Notes under the pieces: model-generated
The model's input: the letters and a program-made list of their open reading frames with translations, nothing else
The model's database searches: none
What the model was told of the DNA's origin: nothing
Origin: Chloroflexota bacterium
Lineage (GTDB): Bacteria > Chloroflexota > Dehalococcoidia > DSGV01
Assembly: GCA_021787985.1 (NCBI GenBank)
Contig: JAJYLG010000003.1
Span: 1-64,000 of the forward strand
Length of the DNA: 64,000 bases
Direction of reading: 5' to 3'
Part shown: one piece after another, positions 18,317 to 27,624 of the stretch
Position numbering within the stretch: the first letter of the stretch is position 1
Layout of the letters: the number at the start of each line of letters is the position of its first letter
Program-made: the position numbers and the translations under genes

Positions 18317-19234
18317 ATGGCGACGGAAACCCCGGCCGTGCGCGTGGCGCGACCGAGGCTCGAAGACATGGGGCTCAGCCTCGGCAAGCTCACGCGGCTG
18401 CGCCAGCTCTTCTACCAGCGCGGCCCGAAGAACGGCACGCTGATGCTGCTCCCGCTCGACCAGGGGCTCGAGCACGGTCCGCGGGACTTCTTCGACAACC
18501 CCGACAGCCTCGACCCGGCATACGTGCTGCGTCTCGCGCGCGACGGGAACTACAGTGGGGTGGCGCTCCAGGTTGGCCTGGCGAAGAAGTACATGCCTGA
18601 GGTCGCCGGCGAGGTGCCGCTCATCCTGAAGCTGAATGGGAAGACGGAGATCCCGCCCGACGATGCGCCGATTTCGCCGCCCAACGCGCAGGTGGAGGAC
18701 GCGGTGGCGCTGGGCGCCGTGGCGGTCGGCTACACGCTGTATGTCGGCTCCGCGCGCCAGGACGAGGACTTCGTGCAGCTCATGAGCGTGCGGCGCGAGG
18801 CGGAGCGACTGGGCATGCCCGTGGTGGTGTGGAGCTACCCACGCGGCAAGGCGGTGGAGGCGAAGGGCGGTCGCGACAGCACCTGGGCGGTGGAGTACGC
18901 GGCTCGCGTCGCCTGCGAGCTCGGCGCGGACATCGTGAAGGTCAACATGCCGGTGCACGACCCCGAGAAGGCGCAGCTCATGCCGAAGCCGTACAACGCG
19001 ATGGCGTACGACATGCGCGAGGCCTTCACGCGGGTCGTCAAGTCGGCGGGCCGCACGCCGGTCCTGCTCAGCGGCGGCACGAAGACGGGTGACGACGAGT
19101 TGCTCACCCGGGCGCGCGCCGCGCTCGAGGCGGGCGCCACTGGCTTCATCTTCGGGCGGAACGTCTGGCAGCGGCCGCATGCCGATGCGGTGGCGCTCAT
19201 CGAGCGACTCTGGGCGCTGCTCGGCCAGTTCTGA
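18317..19234 (+). CDS. Class I fructose-bisphosphate aldolase (DhnA/archaeal type)
   Basis: MLLPLDQGLEHGPRDFFDNPDSLDPAYVLRLARDGNYSGVALQVGLA; LKLNGKT; ADIVKVNMPVHD; VLLSGGTKTGDDELL; GATGFIFGRNVWQRP. Confidence 0.92.
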   Translation: MATETPAVRVARPRLEDMGLSLGKLTRLRQLFYQRGPKNGTLMLLPLDQGLEHGPRDFFDNPDSLDPAYVLRLARDGNYSGVALQVGLAKKYMPEVAGEVPLILKLNGKTEIPPDDAPISPPNAQVEDAVALGAVAVGYTLYVGSARQDEDFVQLMSVRREAERLGMPVVVWSYPRGKAVEAKGGRDSTWAVEYAARVACELGADIVKVNMPVHDPEKAQLMPKPYNAMAYDMREAFTRVVKSAGRTPVLLSGGTKTGDDELLTRARAALEAGATGFIFGRNVWQRPHADAVALIERLWALLGQF

Positions 19235-19304
19235 GCCGGCAGGCGGCCGCGGAGATGACCGGGTCTCGGGGCGCGTCACAATCGCGCCCCGTCTGGCGTT
19301 TGCA

Positions 19305-19871
19305 ATGAGTGGCAGGGAGTCCGAGCCGGTGGAATCTGGGCTGGGGATCGATGCGGTCCGGTGCTCAGCCGCCGAGGGGCGCGTCGCGCTCTTCGAGCGG
19401 ATCGTGGAAGAGAACGAGGCGGTGATCTATCGTTTTCTCTGCGTCACGATGGGCGAGCCGGAAACGGCGCGGGACATCCTGCAGGAGACGTTCATGAAGG
19501 CGTACCTGGCGCTGCCCCGGGCGCGCCCGGACACCAACTACCGCAACTGGCTGTACACCATCGCTCGCAACACCGCGCGCGACGAGTTTCGCCGCCGTAA
19601 GCGTCGCGTGCGGCTGGTCCATCGTGACGATCTGGAGGCGGAGAACGGCCCGGTGCGAGCCGACGAGGACGGGGTGCTGGCGCGCGAGACGCTGCGCACG
19701 GCCCTGGCCTCGCTCGAGCCGGTTACCGCGCAGTGCGTCGTGATGGTGGCGCAAGGCTTGACGTATGACGAGATCGCCCGCATTACTCGTATCTCGGCCG
19801 GCGCGGTGCGGGCACGGGTGCACCGGGCGCGAGAGTCGCTGCGCGAGTCCATGAAGGAGGAGCGGTGGTGA
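19305..19871 (+). CDS. ECF-type RNA polymerase sigma factor
   Basis: VALFERIVEENEAVIYRFLCVTMGEPETARDILQETFMKAYLALPRA...NYRNWLYTIARNTARDEFRRRKRRV; region 4 LTYDEIARITRISAGAVRARVHRARESLRE. Confidence 0.92.
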   Translation: MSGRESEPVESGLGIDAVRCSAAEGRVALFERIVEENEAVIYRFLCVTMGEPETARDILQETFMKAYLALPRARPDTNYRNWLYTIARNTARDEFRRRKRRVRLVHRDDLEAENGPVRADEDGVLARETLRTALASLEPVTAQCVVMVAQGLTYDEIARITRISAGAVRARVHRARESLRESMKEERW

Positions 19872-20899
19872 CGGGCGGGCACGTCGAGCCGGTTGTCCTC
19901 AGCGCCTACGTCGACGGCGAGCTGGACGAGGCAGAGCGGGCGCGGGTGGGCGAGCATCTCGTCCGCTGTGCCGACTGCGCGGCCACGGCGGCCGGGTATC
20001 GCTCCGTGACCGTGACGTTGGCGGAGTACCTGGAACGACTACCCGTGCCCACGGTCGGCGAGGTCATCGAGGCGGCGACCGCGGGTGCCCGGCGGCACGA
20101 GGTCAGCTTGGCCTGGCGACGGGTGCGATGGGTCGGCAGCGTGGCCGCGGTAGCGGCGGTGGTGGCCGCGCTGGCGCTGCTGACGCCCATGGGTGAGGCC
20201 GCCGCGGGCGTCCTTTCGTGGCCGCCCGGCCGTGGCGCGGGCCATAGCGAGCTGGCGCGTGGCGTGCAGATGCCGACCGGCACGGTGGGCGCGGGCAGCC
20301 CGACCGTCGCGTTCACCACCACACGCCCGGCAGGGCCAACCGCGACGGTTACCGCTCCGGCATCCGCCGCGGCCAGTCCGGCGGCAACGACCGGCGGCTC
20401 GCCGACGGCGGCGGCCAGCGCGACGCCGACCTCGGGCGGGACCTACGCCGACCGCGGACCGACCTTCCCCGCGATGCTGCCTCCGCTCGATCCGGGCTTG
20501 AGCGCGGACCTGGTCTACGGGCCGGTGGCGGTCGACGGGCAATGGCTCGACCCGAAGCTCGCCGACACGCTCTCGTTGGTGGCAAAGATCAACGGCACGG
20601 ACTGCACCTTGCGCCGTGGGCTGCCGCAGCTCTTCGAGAGCTACTACGCCGTCGAGGTCCGCGGAGGCACCGACTGCGGACAGGATGGCGCCGTCATCAC
20701 GTTCTGGCTCGGCGACCGCAAGGCGAACGAGCAGGTATCGTACCGCTCGGACAAGCCGCTGCGCTACATCGTGCTGACGTTCGGCAGCAAGCCCGCGCCG
20801 TCGACCGCGCCGCCGCGCGCGCCGTATCCGTTCGTCAGCGACAACGGGCTGCCCGCCACGCCTACCCCCACGCCCACGCCGGCTCCGCCCGGCGGCTGA
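19865..20899 (+). CDS. Anti-sigma factor with zf-HC2 zinc finger, one TM and an S/T/P-rich extracytoplasmic linker
   Basis: VLSAYVDGELDEAERARVGEHLVRCADCAATAAGYR HxxxCxxC motif; TM VGSVAAVAAVVAALALLTPMG; overlaps the sigma gene. Confidence 0.9.
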   Translation: MVTGGHVEPVVLSAYVDGELDEAERARVGEHLVRCADCAATAAGYRSVTVTLAEYLERLPVPTVGEVIEAATAGARRHEVSLAWRRVRWVGSVAAVAAVVAALALLTPMGEAAAGVLSWPPGRGAGHSELARGVQMPTGTVGAGSPTVAFTTTRPAGPTATVTAPASAAASPAATTGGSPTAAASATPTSGGTYADRGPTFPAMLPPLDPGLSADLVYGPVAVDGQWLDPKLADTLSLVAKINGTDCTLRRGLPQLFESYYAVEVRGGTDCGQDGAVITFWLGDRKANEQVSYRSDKPLRYIVLTFGSKPAPSTAPPRAPYPFVSDNGLPATPTPTPTPAPPGG

Positions 20900-20951
20900 A
20901 CCCACCGGGTGCTGGCGCTGCCGGCCTCGCGCCCTATCATGGGCGGGGGAG

Positions 20952-22130
20952 GTGGCCATGACCCGTCCGGTCCGTTCCGTCGCCGCGCGCACCGGCGTCT
21001 TCACCGAGTCCGTTATTCGCGAGCAGACGCGCCTCGCGATGGAGTACGGCGCCATCAACCTGGCCCAGGGCTTCCCTGATTTCCCCGCGCCGCCCGCGCT
21101 CAAGCAGGCAGCGGTCGACGCAATCCTGGCCGACCACAACCAGTACGCCATCACCTGGGGCGCGAAGAGCCTGCGCGACGCCGTCGCCCGCAAGGCCGCC
21201 TGGTTCAACGGGCTCAACTGGGTCGACCCGGAACGGCACGTAACCGTGACCTGTGGTGCGACCGAGGCGATGATGGCGACCATGCTCGCGCTGGTCGACC
21301 CCGGCGACGAGGTGATCGTCTTCGAGCCGTTCTACGAGAACTACGGCCCTGACGCCGCGCTGTGCGGCGCGAGCCTGGTGTACGTGGCGCTGGCCGATCC
21401 CGACTTCCACCTGGATGTCGCCGCCCTCGAGCGGGCGTTCACGCCGCGCACACGGGCGATCATCATCAATACGCCCAACAACCCGAGCGGGCACGTCTTT
21501 TCCCGCGACGAGCTGGAGGCGGTCGCCCACCTTTGCCGTCGCTATGACGTGGTGGCGGTGACCGACGAGATCTACGAGCACATCCTCTACGACGGCGCCG
21601 AGCACGTGAGCATCGCCACGCTGCCCGGCATGACCGAGCGGACGGTGACGATCAGCGGCCTCTCGAAGACGTTCAGCGTGACGGGCTGGCGGCTCGGCTA
21701 CGTGATCGCGCCGGATCACCTGTCGGACGCCGTCCGCAAGGTGCACGACTTCCTCACGGTAGGCGCACCCGCGCCGCTGCAGGAGGCCGGCGCGGCGGCG
21801 CTCGCCATGCCGATGTCGTACTACGAAGAGCTGCGCGACATGTACGCTCACAAGCGCGCCATGCTCTACGAGAGCCTGGAACGCGCGGGCTTCCGCTGCG
21901 TGCTGCCGAGCGGAGCGTACTACATCATGGCCGACGTCCGGTCCCTGACTGACGAGGACGACATCTCGTTCTGCGGGCGGCTGGTGCGGGAGGTCGGGGT
22001 CGCGGCGGTGCCCGGCTCGTCGTTCTACCACACGGCCGAGCTCGGGCGGCACTGGGTGCGGTTCACCTTCTCGAAACGGGAGGAGACGCTCGAGGAGGCG
22101 GTGCGACGGCTGCAGCGCCTGCGCGGCTAG
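20952..22130 (+). CDS. PLP-dependent aminotransferase class I/II
   Basis: INLAQGFPDFPAPPALKQAAVDAI...NTPNNPSGHVFSRDELE...VTDEIYEHILYDGAEH...ISGLSKTFSVTGWRLGYVIAP. Confidence 0.95.
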   Translation: MAMTRPVRSVAARTGVFTESVIREQTRLAMEYGAINLAQGFPDFPAPPALKQAAVDAILADHNQYAITWGAKSLRDAVARKAAWFNGLNWVDPERHVTVTCGATEAMMATMLALVDPGDEVIVFEPFYENYGPDAALCGASLVYVALADPDFHLDVAALERAFTPRTRAIIINTPNNPSGHVFSRDELEAVAHLCRRYDVVAVTDEIYEHILYDGAEHVSIATLPGMTERTVTISGLSKTFSVTGWRLGYVIAPDHLSDAVRKVHDFLTVGAPAPLQEAGAAALAMPMSYYEELRDMYAHKRAMLYESLERAGFRCVLPSGAYYIMADVRSLTDEDDISFCGRLVREVGVAAVPGSSFYHTAELGRHWVRFTFSKREETLEEAVRRLQRLRG

Positions 22131-22238
22131 CTCGTGCGTTTCCCCTGCGGCGCGAGCCGGCGCGGATGTGATGCGAGTCGTCGGGCTGCGTCCGAAGGCG
22201 GCCGGCCGGAACCCCCGCCTCGGCTCCGGGGCTCCGAT

Positions 22239-22868
22239 TCACGCTTCGACGCGGAAGTTGGTACCCAGCTCGGGGCCCGTGCCGAAGTAATGGCGGAAGA
22301 CGTAGAGGAGTGGGCTCCAGCGGCTCGTGTCGATATGGTTCGAGCCGGGGATGACGATGCGCTCGTGCGCATGAACGCGCTCCACGCGCGTCTCGATAGC
22401 CGCCGTCGGGGTCGGGCCGTCGCCTTCAACGGGCGTCGCGCGATGGATGGCCAGGACGCGGGCTTCGAGCTGGATGGGGCATTCGGCCACGCGGGGTGGC
22501 GCGACCACCTCTGAGGCGAGCGCCGTGAGCCCCGCGCATTCGAACTTCTTCGGTTCGAAGCGGTACCCCATGGCGACCTTGAAGCCGGGTACCGGGTCGA
22601 CGCCGGTGGTGTCGGCAATGCGCTCGACCGCCTTCCATAGTTCCGGCGAGGGCATGTTGATGACGCATTCCATGGTGCGCTCGATGTTCAAGAACCCCTG
22701 GCCGCTGGTCGCCATGCCGAGGACGACGCGGTTGCCGAGCGCCCACGACGAGGAAATCGGCGAGAGATTGGGCGTGCCGTCGGGACTTAGCGTGCTGATG
22801 AGCGAGACCGGCGTGCCGTAATAGAGTATCGACGGCTTGATGGTCCGATGTACGATTGCGTTGAGCAT
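22239..22868 (-). CDS. Flavin reductase family (FMN-binding split barrel) protein
   Basis: KPSILYYGTPVSLISTLSPDGTPNLSPISSSWALGNRVVLGMATSGQGFLNIERTMECVINMP. Confidence 0.82.
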   Translation of the reverse strand: MLNAIVHRTIKPSILYYGTPVSLISTLSPDGTPNLSPISSSWALGNRVVLGMATSGQGFLNIERTMECVINMPSPELWKAVERIADTTGVDPVPGFKVAMGYRFEPKKFECAGLTALASEVVAPPRVAECPIQLEARVLAIHRATPVEGDGPTPTAAIETRVERVHAHERIVIPGSNHIDTSRWSPLLYVFRHYFGTGPELGTNFRVEA

Positions 22869-22897
22869 GACTCGAATGTACCGGCCGCCTTGGCGCC

Positions 22898-22923
22898 ATC
22901 GTTTCGGCCACGGACGAAACGAT
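22898..22923. promoter_or_regulatory. Inverted repeat ATCGTTTCG-N8-CGAAACGAT centred in a divergent promoter
   Basis: Perfect 9-bp arms; centre 22910.5 is the exact midpoint of the two divergent start codons (22868 and 22953). Confidence 0.75.
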
Positions 22924-22952
22924 CCCGGATCTCGCCGCGGTATGGTACACGC

Positions 22953-23672
22953 ATGATCGGGACGGATACCTCCCCGGACACCCGCGACATCGCGCTCGCC
23001 TCCGCCGCCAGCCTCATCGGCGACGCTTCGCGCGCCGCCATGCTCTCGGCGCTGCTCGACGGGCGGGCGCTGACGGCCGGTGAGCTCGCCCGCGTCGCGT
23101 GGATCGCACCGCAGACCGCCAGCGGCCACCTTGCGCGGCTCGTAGATGGCGGGTTGTTGGCGCTCGAGGCCCGAGGCCGGCACCGCTACTACCGCATCGC
23201 CAACGCCGACGTGGCCCACGCGATCGAGGCGCTGTCCGCGGTCACGCCCCGACCGGGGCCACGGCTCACGCCCAACTCTCCGCCTGCCGCCATCCGGGCC
23301 GCGCGTACGTGCTACGACCACCTGGCGGGGCAACTGGGGGTGGGCCTCGCCGACGCGCTCGTGGGGCGGCAGATCCTGGCGCGCGGCGACCGGGAGTTTG
23401 TCGTGACCGCGGCCGGTGCCGGATGGTTCGCTGAGCTTGGGGTCGACCTGCAGGTGCTTCGGCAATCGAAGCGGAAGTTTGCCACGACGTGTCTTGATTG
23501 GACGGAGCGGCGGCACCACATCGCCGGAGCGCTGGGGGCGGCCGTCGCTGCCCGGTTTTTCGAGCTGGGCTGGGTTGCGCGCCTCGAGGGCAGCCGCGCG
23601 CTCCGCGTCACGGTCGCCGGCCGGGTCGAGCTGGACCGCGAGCTACGCCTCTCGGTCCACGTGCCTGCCTGA
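22953..23672 (+). CDS. ArsR-type winged-helix regulator with C-terminal extension
   Basis: ASLIGDASRAAMLSALLDGRALTAGELARVAWIAPQTASGHLARLVDGGLLALEARGRHRYYRI. Confidence 0.88.
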   Translation: MIGTDTSPDTRDIALASAASLIGDASRAAMLSALLDGRALTAGELARVAWIAPQTASGHLARLVDGGLLALEARGRHRYYRIANADVAHAIEALSAVTPRPGPRLTPNSPPAAIRAARTCYDHLAGQLGVGLADALVGRQILARGDREFVVTAAGAGWFAELGVDLQVLRQSKRKFATTCLDWTERRHHIAGALGAAVAARFFELGWVARLEGSRALRVTVAGRVELDRELRLSVHVPA

Positions 23673-23763
23673 ACCGGCTATGCGTCAGGTCAGGCCGTCG
23701 CTCGCGCCGGCGGCCGCCACGATGGCCGCGTGAGCGACCCGGCAATCGCGCCGGTACGGCAGA

Positions 23764-24630
23764 TCAGTCCGCCCGGGAGAACTGGGTCACGGCAGTCACC
23801 AGCATCAGAACGCCGAGCACCGCCACGATGGCGACCTCCAGCAGGACCGGCAGCCGCCAGCCGCCCCAAGTGATGCCGGGGTCCAGCACGAGCTGGATCG
23901 AGGCAGGCGGCGAGACGTACGCGAACACGGCCCGGCGCATCGGATCGACGGCGTAGGTCAGCGGGTCGAGGCGTGTCAGCACCTGAAGCCAGCCGGGCAG
24001 CCGGCTCAGCGGGAAGACAGCGCCGGAGAGGAAGAACATGGGCAGCACGAAGAACTGCATCACCACCTGGAACGACTCGACCTGCTGCATGCGGCTGGCG
24101 AGCAGCACGCCGAAGGCCGTCAGCGCAAAGGCGGTGAGCGCCATCTCGGCAACCAGCGTCAGCAGCAGGAGCGGCGCGTAGGGCACATGCACCAGCCCGG
24201 CCAGGGCCAGCATGATCACGCCCTGCAGGGTCGCCACCGTGGCCCCGCCGAGGCACTTGCCCAGCACGAGCGCGCCGCGCCGCACCGGCGCCACCAGCAT
24301 CTCGCGCAGGAAGCCGAACTCGCGGTCCCACACGATCGAGACGGCGGAGAAGATCGCCGTGAACAGCACGGTCATGGCGATCACCCCCGGGAACATGAAC
24401 GTCCGGAAGTCGAAGTTGCTGCCTTCCCCGCCCTGCACGAGCGGCGAAAGGCCCGTGCCGAGGATGAAGAGGAAAAGCACGGGCTGGGCCAGCGAGGTCA
24501 CGATGCGGATCCGGGAGCGGAAGAAGCGCAACAGCTCGCGCTTCCAGACGACGCGCACGCCGCGCAGGTCCTCGCGCCAGGTGCCCGCGGCGATGTGTAC
24601 TCCGGCGACCGGGGCGACGCTGGCGGTCAC
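23764..24630 (-). CDS. ABC-2 type transporter permease
   Basis: WKRELLRFFRSRIRIVTSLAQPVLFLFILGTGLSPLV...MFPGVIAMTVLFTAIFSAVSIVWDREFGFLREMLVAPV; multiple TMs. Confidence 0.92.
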   Translation of the reverse strand: MTASVAPVAGVHIAAGTWREDLRGVRVVWKRELLRFFRSRIRIVTSLAQPVLFLFILGTGLSPLVQGGEGSNFDFRTFMFPGVIAMTVLFTAIFSAVSIVWDREFGFLREMLVAPVRRGALVLGKCLGGATVATLQGVIMLALAGLVHVPYAPLLLLTLVAEMALTAFALTAFGVLLASRMQQVESFQVVMQFFVLPMFFLSGAVFPLSRLPGWLQVLTRLDPLTYAVDPMRRAVFAYVSPPASIQLVLDPGITWGGWRLPVLLEVAIVAVLGVLMLVTAVTQFSRAD

Positions 24631-24632
24631 GT

Positions 24633-25673
24633 TCAGCGTCCCCGATGCGCGCGAACGAAGGGCAGGCTGCGCATCTGGTCGCCCGTCGACGCCTCGGCAT
24701 CGCGGATGGTGCGGCCGGTGTACGTCATGAAGACGTCGTCCAGGGTGGGGCGGGCGACGGAGACCGAGCGGATCGGCACGCCCAGGCCGGCGAAGAGCTG
24801 AGGGACGAACTGCTCGCCGCCGGGTACGTGGAACGTGACCATCTCCTCGCTGACCGTGGCCTCGATCTCGAACCGTTCGCGCAGCGCCAGGATGGCGGCC
24901 TCGGCGTCGTCCGTGCGGATCTGCACGCGGTCGCGGCCCACGCTCGCCTTCAGCTCCTCGGGCGTGCCCATGGCCACGACCCGCCCGTGGTCGATGATGG
25001 CGATGCGGTCGCAGAATTCCGCCTCGTCCATGTAGTGCGTGGTCATGAAGATGGTGATCTCCTCGCGCCGCTTCAGCTCGCGGATGTAGGCCCAGATGTG
25101 ACTGCGGGTCTGCGGATCGAGGCCGATGGTCGGCTCGTCCAGGAAGAGCACGCGCGGTGAGTGCAGCAGCCCGCGGGCGATCTCGAGCCGGCGTTTCATG
25201 CCGCCCGAGAACGTGCGCACGATGTGGTCGCGCCGGTCCCACAGCTCGACCATGGTCAAGACCTGGCGGATGCGATCCTCCACGATCGACCCGGGGACGC
25301 CGTACAGCTCGGCGTGGAAGCGCAGATTCTCCTTCGCGGTGAGGTAATCGTCCAGCGTGGTGTCCTGGAAGACGAGTCCGATGCGGCGCCGGACCTCTGC
25401 CGGAGCGGCCACGGCGTCGAAGCCGGCCACGCGGGCGGACCCGCTACTCGGTCGGACGAGCGTGCAGAGCATGGAGATGGTGGTGGACTTGCCGGCGCCG
25501 TTCGGCCCGAGGAATCCGAACGTCTCACGCGGCGCCACGCTGAAGCTGATGCCGGCGACGGCCTCCAGCTCGCCATAGCGCTTGTGGAGATCGCGGACCT
25601 CGATGGCGGGGACCGGGCCGCCATCCGGAGGCGCCGCGACCTCGGGCCGCGCGACGCCGACAGGAACGCTCAT
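24633..25673 (-). CDS. ABC transporter ATP-binding protein, DrrA-like
   Basis: Walker A FGFLGPNGAGKSTTISML; signature FSGGMKRRLEIARGLLHSPRVLFLDEPTIGLDPQTR. Confidence 0.95.
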   Translation of the reverse strand: MSVPVGVARPEVAAPPDGGPVPAIEVRDLHKRYGELEAVAGISFSVAPRETFGFLGPNGAGKSTTISMLCTLVRPSSGSARVAGFDAVAAPAEVRRRIGLVFQDTTLDDYLTAKENLRFHAELYGVPGSIVEDRIRQVLTMVELWDRRDHIVRTFSGGMKRRLEIARGLLHSPRVLFLDEPTIGLDPQTRSHIWAYIRELKRREEITIFMTTHYMDEAEFCDRIAIIDHGRVVAMGTPEELKASVGRDRVQIRTDDAEAAILALRERFEIEATVSEEMVTFHVPGGEQFVPQLFAGLGVPIRSVSVARPTLDDVFMTYTGRTIRDAEASTGDQMRSLPFVRAHRGR

Positions 25674-25792
25674 ACTCGCAGTCTAGCACAATGACGTTGA
25701 CGTGAAGGTCTGATTCCTCGGGCGGTGGCCGGTTCCGCGCCCAGGCGGTAGCGTGGACTACGAGCGGGGGAGCCGCGAGGCGGAGGTGGGGC

Positions 25793-26287
25793 ATGGCAAT
25801 AGAGGTCCGCGAGGCGTTCCCGGATGAGCACGCACGGCTCGGCGATCTGGTGGTCCAGGCGTATCACGGGCTGCTGCTGGACGAGGCGTACGCGCGGGAG
25901 CTGCGGGACGTCGCCCGCCGGGCGGAGCAAGCGGTCGTCCTCGCCGCGGTGGACGAGCACTTCCAGCTCCTCGGTTGCGTCACGTACGTTCCCGGCCCGG
26001 GGCCGTACGCCGAGTTCGAGGCGGAGGACGAGGCGGGCATCCGGATGCTGGCCGTAACGCCGGCGGCCCAGCGACGCGGCGTGGGTGAGCTGCTGGTGCG
26101 CGGCTGCGTGGTGCGCGCGCAGGAGGAAGGAAAGGCGCGGCTCTCTCTCTTCACCACGCCGCGGATGCAGGCCGCGCAGCGGCTGTACGAGCGGCTGGGC
26201 TTCCGTCGCGCGCCGGAGCGGGACCGCCAGCCGACGCCAGAGGTGCGGTTGATCGGCTACGTGTTGGAGCTTCGAGCGGAGTCGTAG
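25793..26287 (+). CDS. GNAT family N-acetyltransferase
   Basis: IRMLAVTPAAQRRGVGELLVRGCVVRAQEEGKARLSLFTTPRMQAAQRLYERLGFRRAPERD. Confidence 0.92.
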   Translation: MAIEVREAFPDEHARLGDLVVQAYHGLLLDEAYARELRDVARRAEQAVVLAAVDEHFQLLGCVTYVPGPGPYAEFEAEDEAGIRMLAVTPAAQRRGVGELLVRGCVVRAQEEGKARLSLFTTPRMQAAQRLYERLGFRRAPERDRQPTPEVRLIGYVLELRAES

Positions 26288-26426
26288 CCTGCTGCCACCG
26301 GGCGGCCCGGCCTGCCGTCATCGCGCGGCGGTGGTCGAGGAACGATCACGAGGATGAAGGCAGCCCGCGCCAGAGACTCGAACGGCGGCACGGCGCGCGT
26401 TACCCTCGTGAGGGGGAGGGTGCGCG

Positions 26427-27623
26427 GTGCGACCGCTGGAGGGGCTACGCGTCGTTGAGGCGCCCGGCCGGCACGGCCACTACGCCGGGCGGCTGCTGGC
26501 CCAGCTCGGCGCCGAGGTGCTGCTGGTTGAACCGCCGTGGGGCGCCGCGGTGCGGCGCGAGCCGCCGCTCCTGGCGACGGCGTCGGCGCGTGACCGCTCG
26601 CTACAGCATCTGCACCTGAATGATGGCAAGCGCGGGGTCACGCTGGACCCGGCCACCGCGGATGGCCGCGCGCTCCTCTGGCGTCTCCTGCGCACCGCCG
26701 ACGCGTGCCTGCTCGCCTCGTCGGACGGCGGGATGCCGCCGGGCTGGCCCGGGCCGGACGAGCTGACCGAGATGCAACGGCTACTGGTGGTCGGCGCGCT
26801 GACGCCGTTCGGGCGCACCGGGCCCAAGGCCCGCTGGCGGGCGACCGACCTGGTGGCGCAGGCCGCCGGCGGCATCGCCGCGCTGACGGGCTTTCCGGAC
26901 GACCCCCCGGCCCGGGTCGGCGGCGAGCAGGGGCTGCACATGGGCTCGATCCACCTGGCCGGCGCCGTGCTCGCCGGGCTCGCCACGCGGGAGCGCACGG
27001 GCCGCGGCATCGTCTGCGAGGTCTCGCTGCAGGAGTCCGTGGCCGCGTCGGTGCAGCCGGACATCATGTTCTGGGATCTGCGGGGCGAGGTGCGCGGACG
27101 CTACGGCGAGGAAAGTGCGGCGCTGGGCGTCACCGTCTCACGATGCCTGGATGGCTGGGTAGCCACCTACCTGGTCCCCTGGCACTGGGACGGGTTCGTC
27201 GCCTGGGCGGCCGAGGATGGCCTGGCCGAGCCGTTTCTCGACCCCCGCTGGCAGGACCCGGCATTCCGGCAAGAGAACAAGGGGCAGGTCGATGACGCGC
27301 TGCGGGCCATCTGCGCGCGGCGGACGGCCGAACAGGCCGCTCGCGACGGACAGGCGCGCCGGCTGTTCGTCTTTCCCGTGCACGGACCGGAGCAGCTCCT
27401 GCGCGACCCACAGCTCGTGACGCGCGGTTACTTCCGCGCCGTGCGTGCCCCGGACGGCCGCCAGGCGACGCTGCCCGGCTCGCCCTGGCGCATGAACGGC
27501 GAGCCGCCACGGCCCGAGCGAGGCGCGCCGCGGCTTGGGCAGGACAACGTCGGCGTCTGGTGTGAGGAGCTGGGGCTGGCACGTGAGACGCTGGCCGCCC
27601 TGGCCGGGGCGGGGGTGGTGTGA
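26427..27623 (+). CDS. CaiB/BaiF family III CoA-transferase, first of two adjacent paralogues
   Basis: LEGLRVVEAPGRHGHYAGRLLAQLGAEVLLVEPPWGAAVRRE...LNDGKRGVTLDPA; family features throughout. Confidence 0.88.
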   Translation: MRPLEGLRVVEAPGRHGHYAGRLLAQLGAEVLLVEPPWGAAVRREPPLLATASARDRSLQHLHLNDGKRGVTLDPATADGRALLWRLLRTADACLLASSDGGMPPGWPGPDELTEMQRLLVVGALTPFGRTGPKARWRATDLVAQAAGGIAALTGFPDDPPARVGGEQGLHMGSIHLAGAVLAGLATRERTGRGIVCEVSLQESVAASVQPDIMFWDLRGEVRGRYGEESAALGVTVSRCLDGWVATYLVPWHWDGFVAWAAEDGLAEPFLDPRWQDPAFRQENKGQVDDALRAICARRTAEQAARDGQARRLFVFPVHGPEQLLRDPQLVTRGYFRAVRAPDGRQATLPGSPWRMNGEPPRPERGAPRLGQDNVGVWCEELGLARETLAALAGAGVV

Positions 27624-27624
27624 G

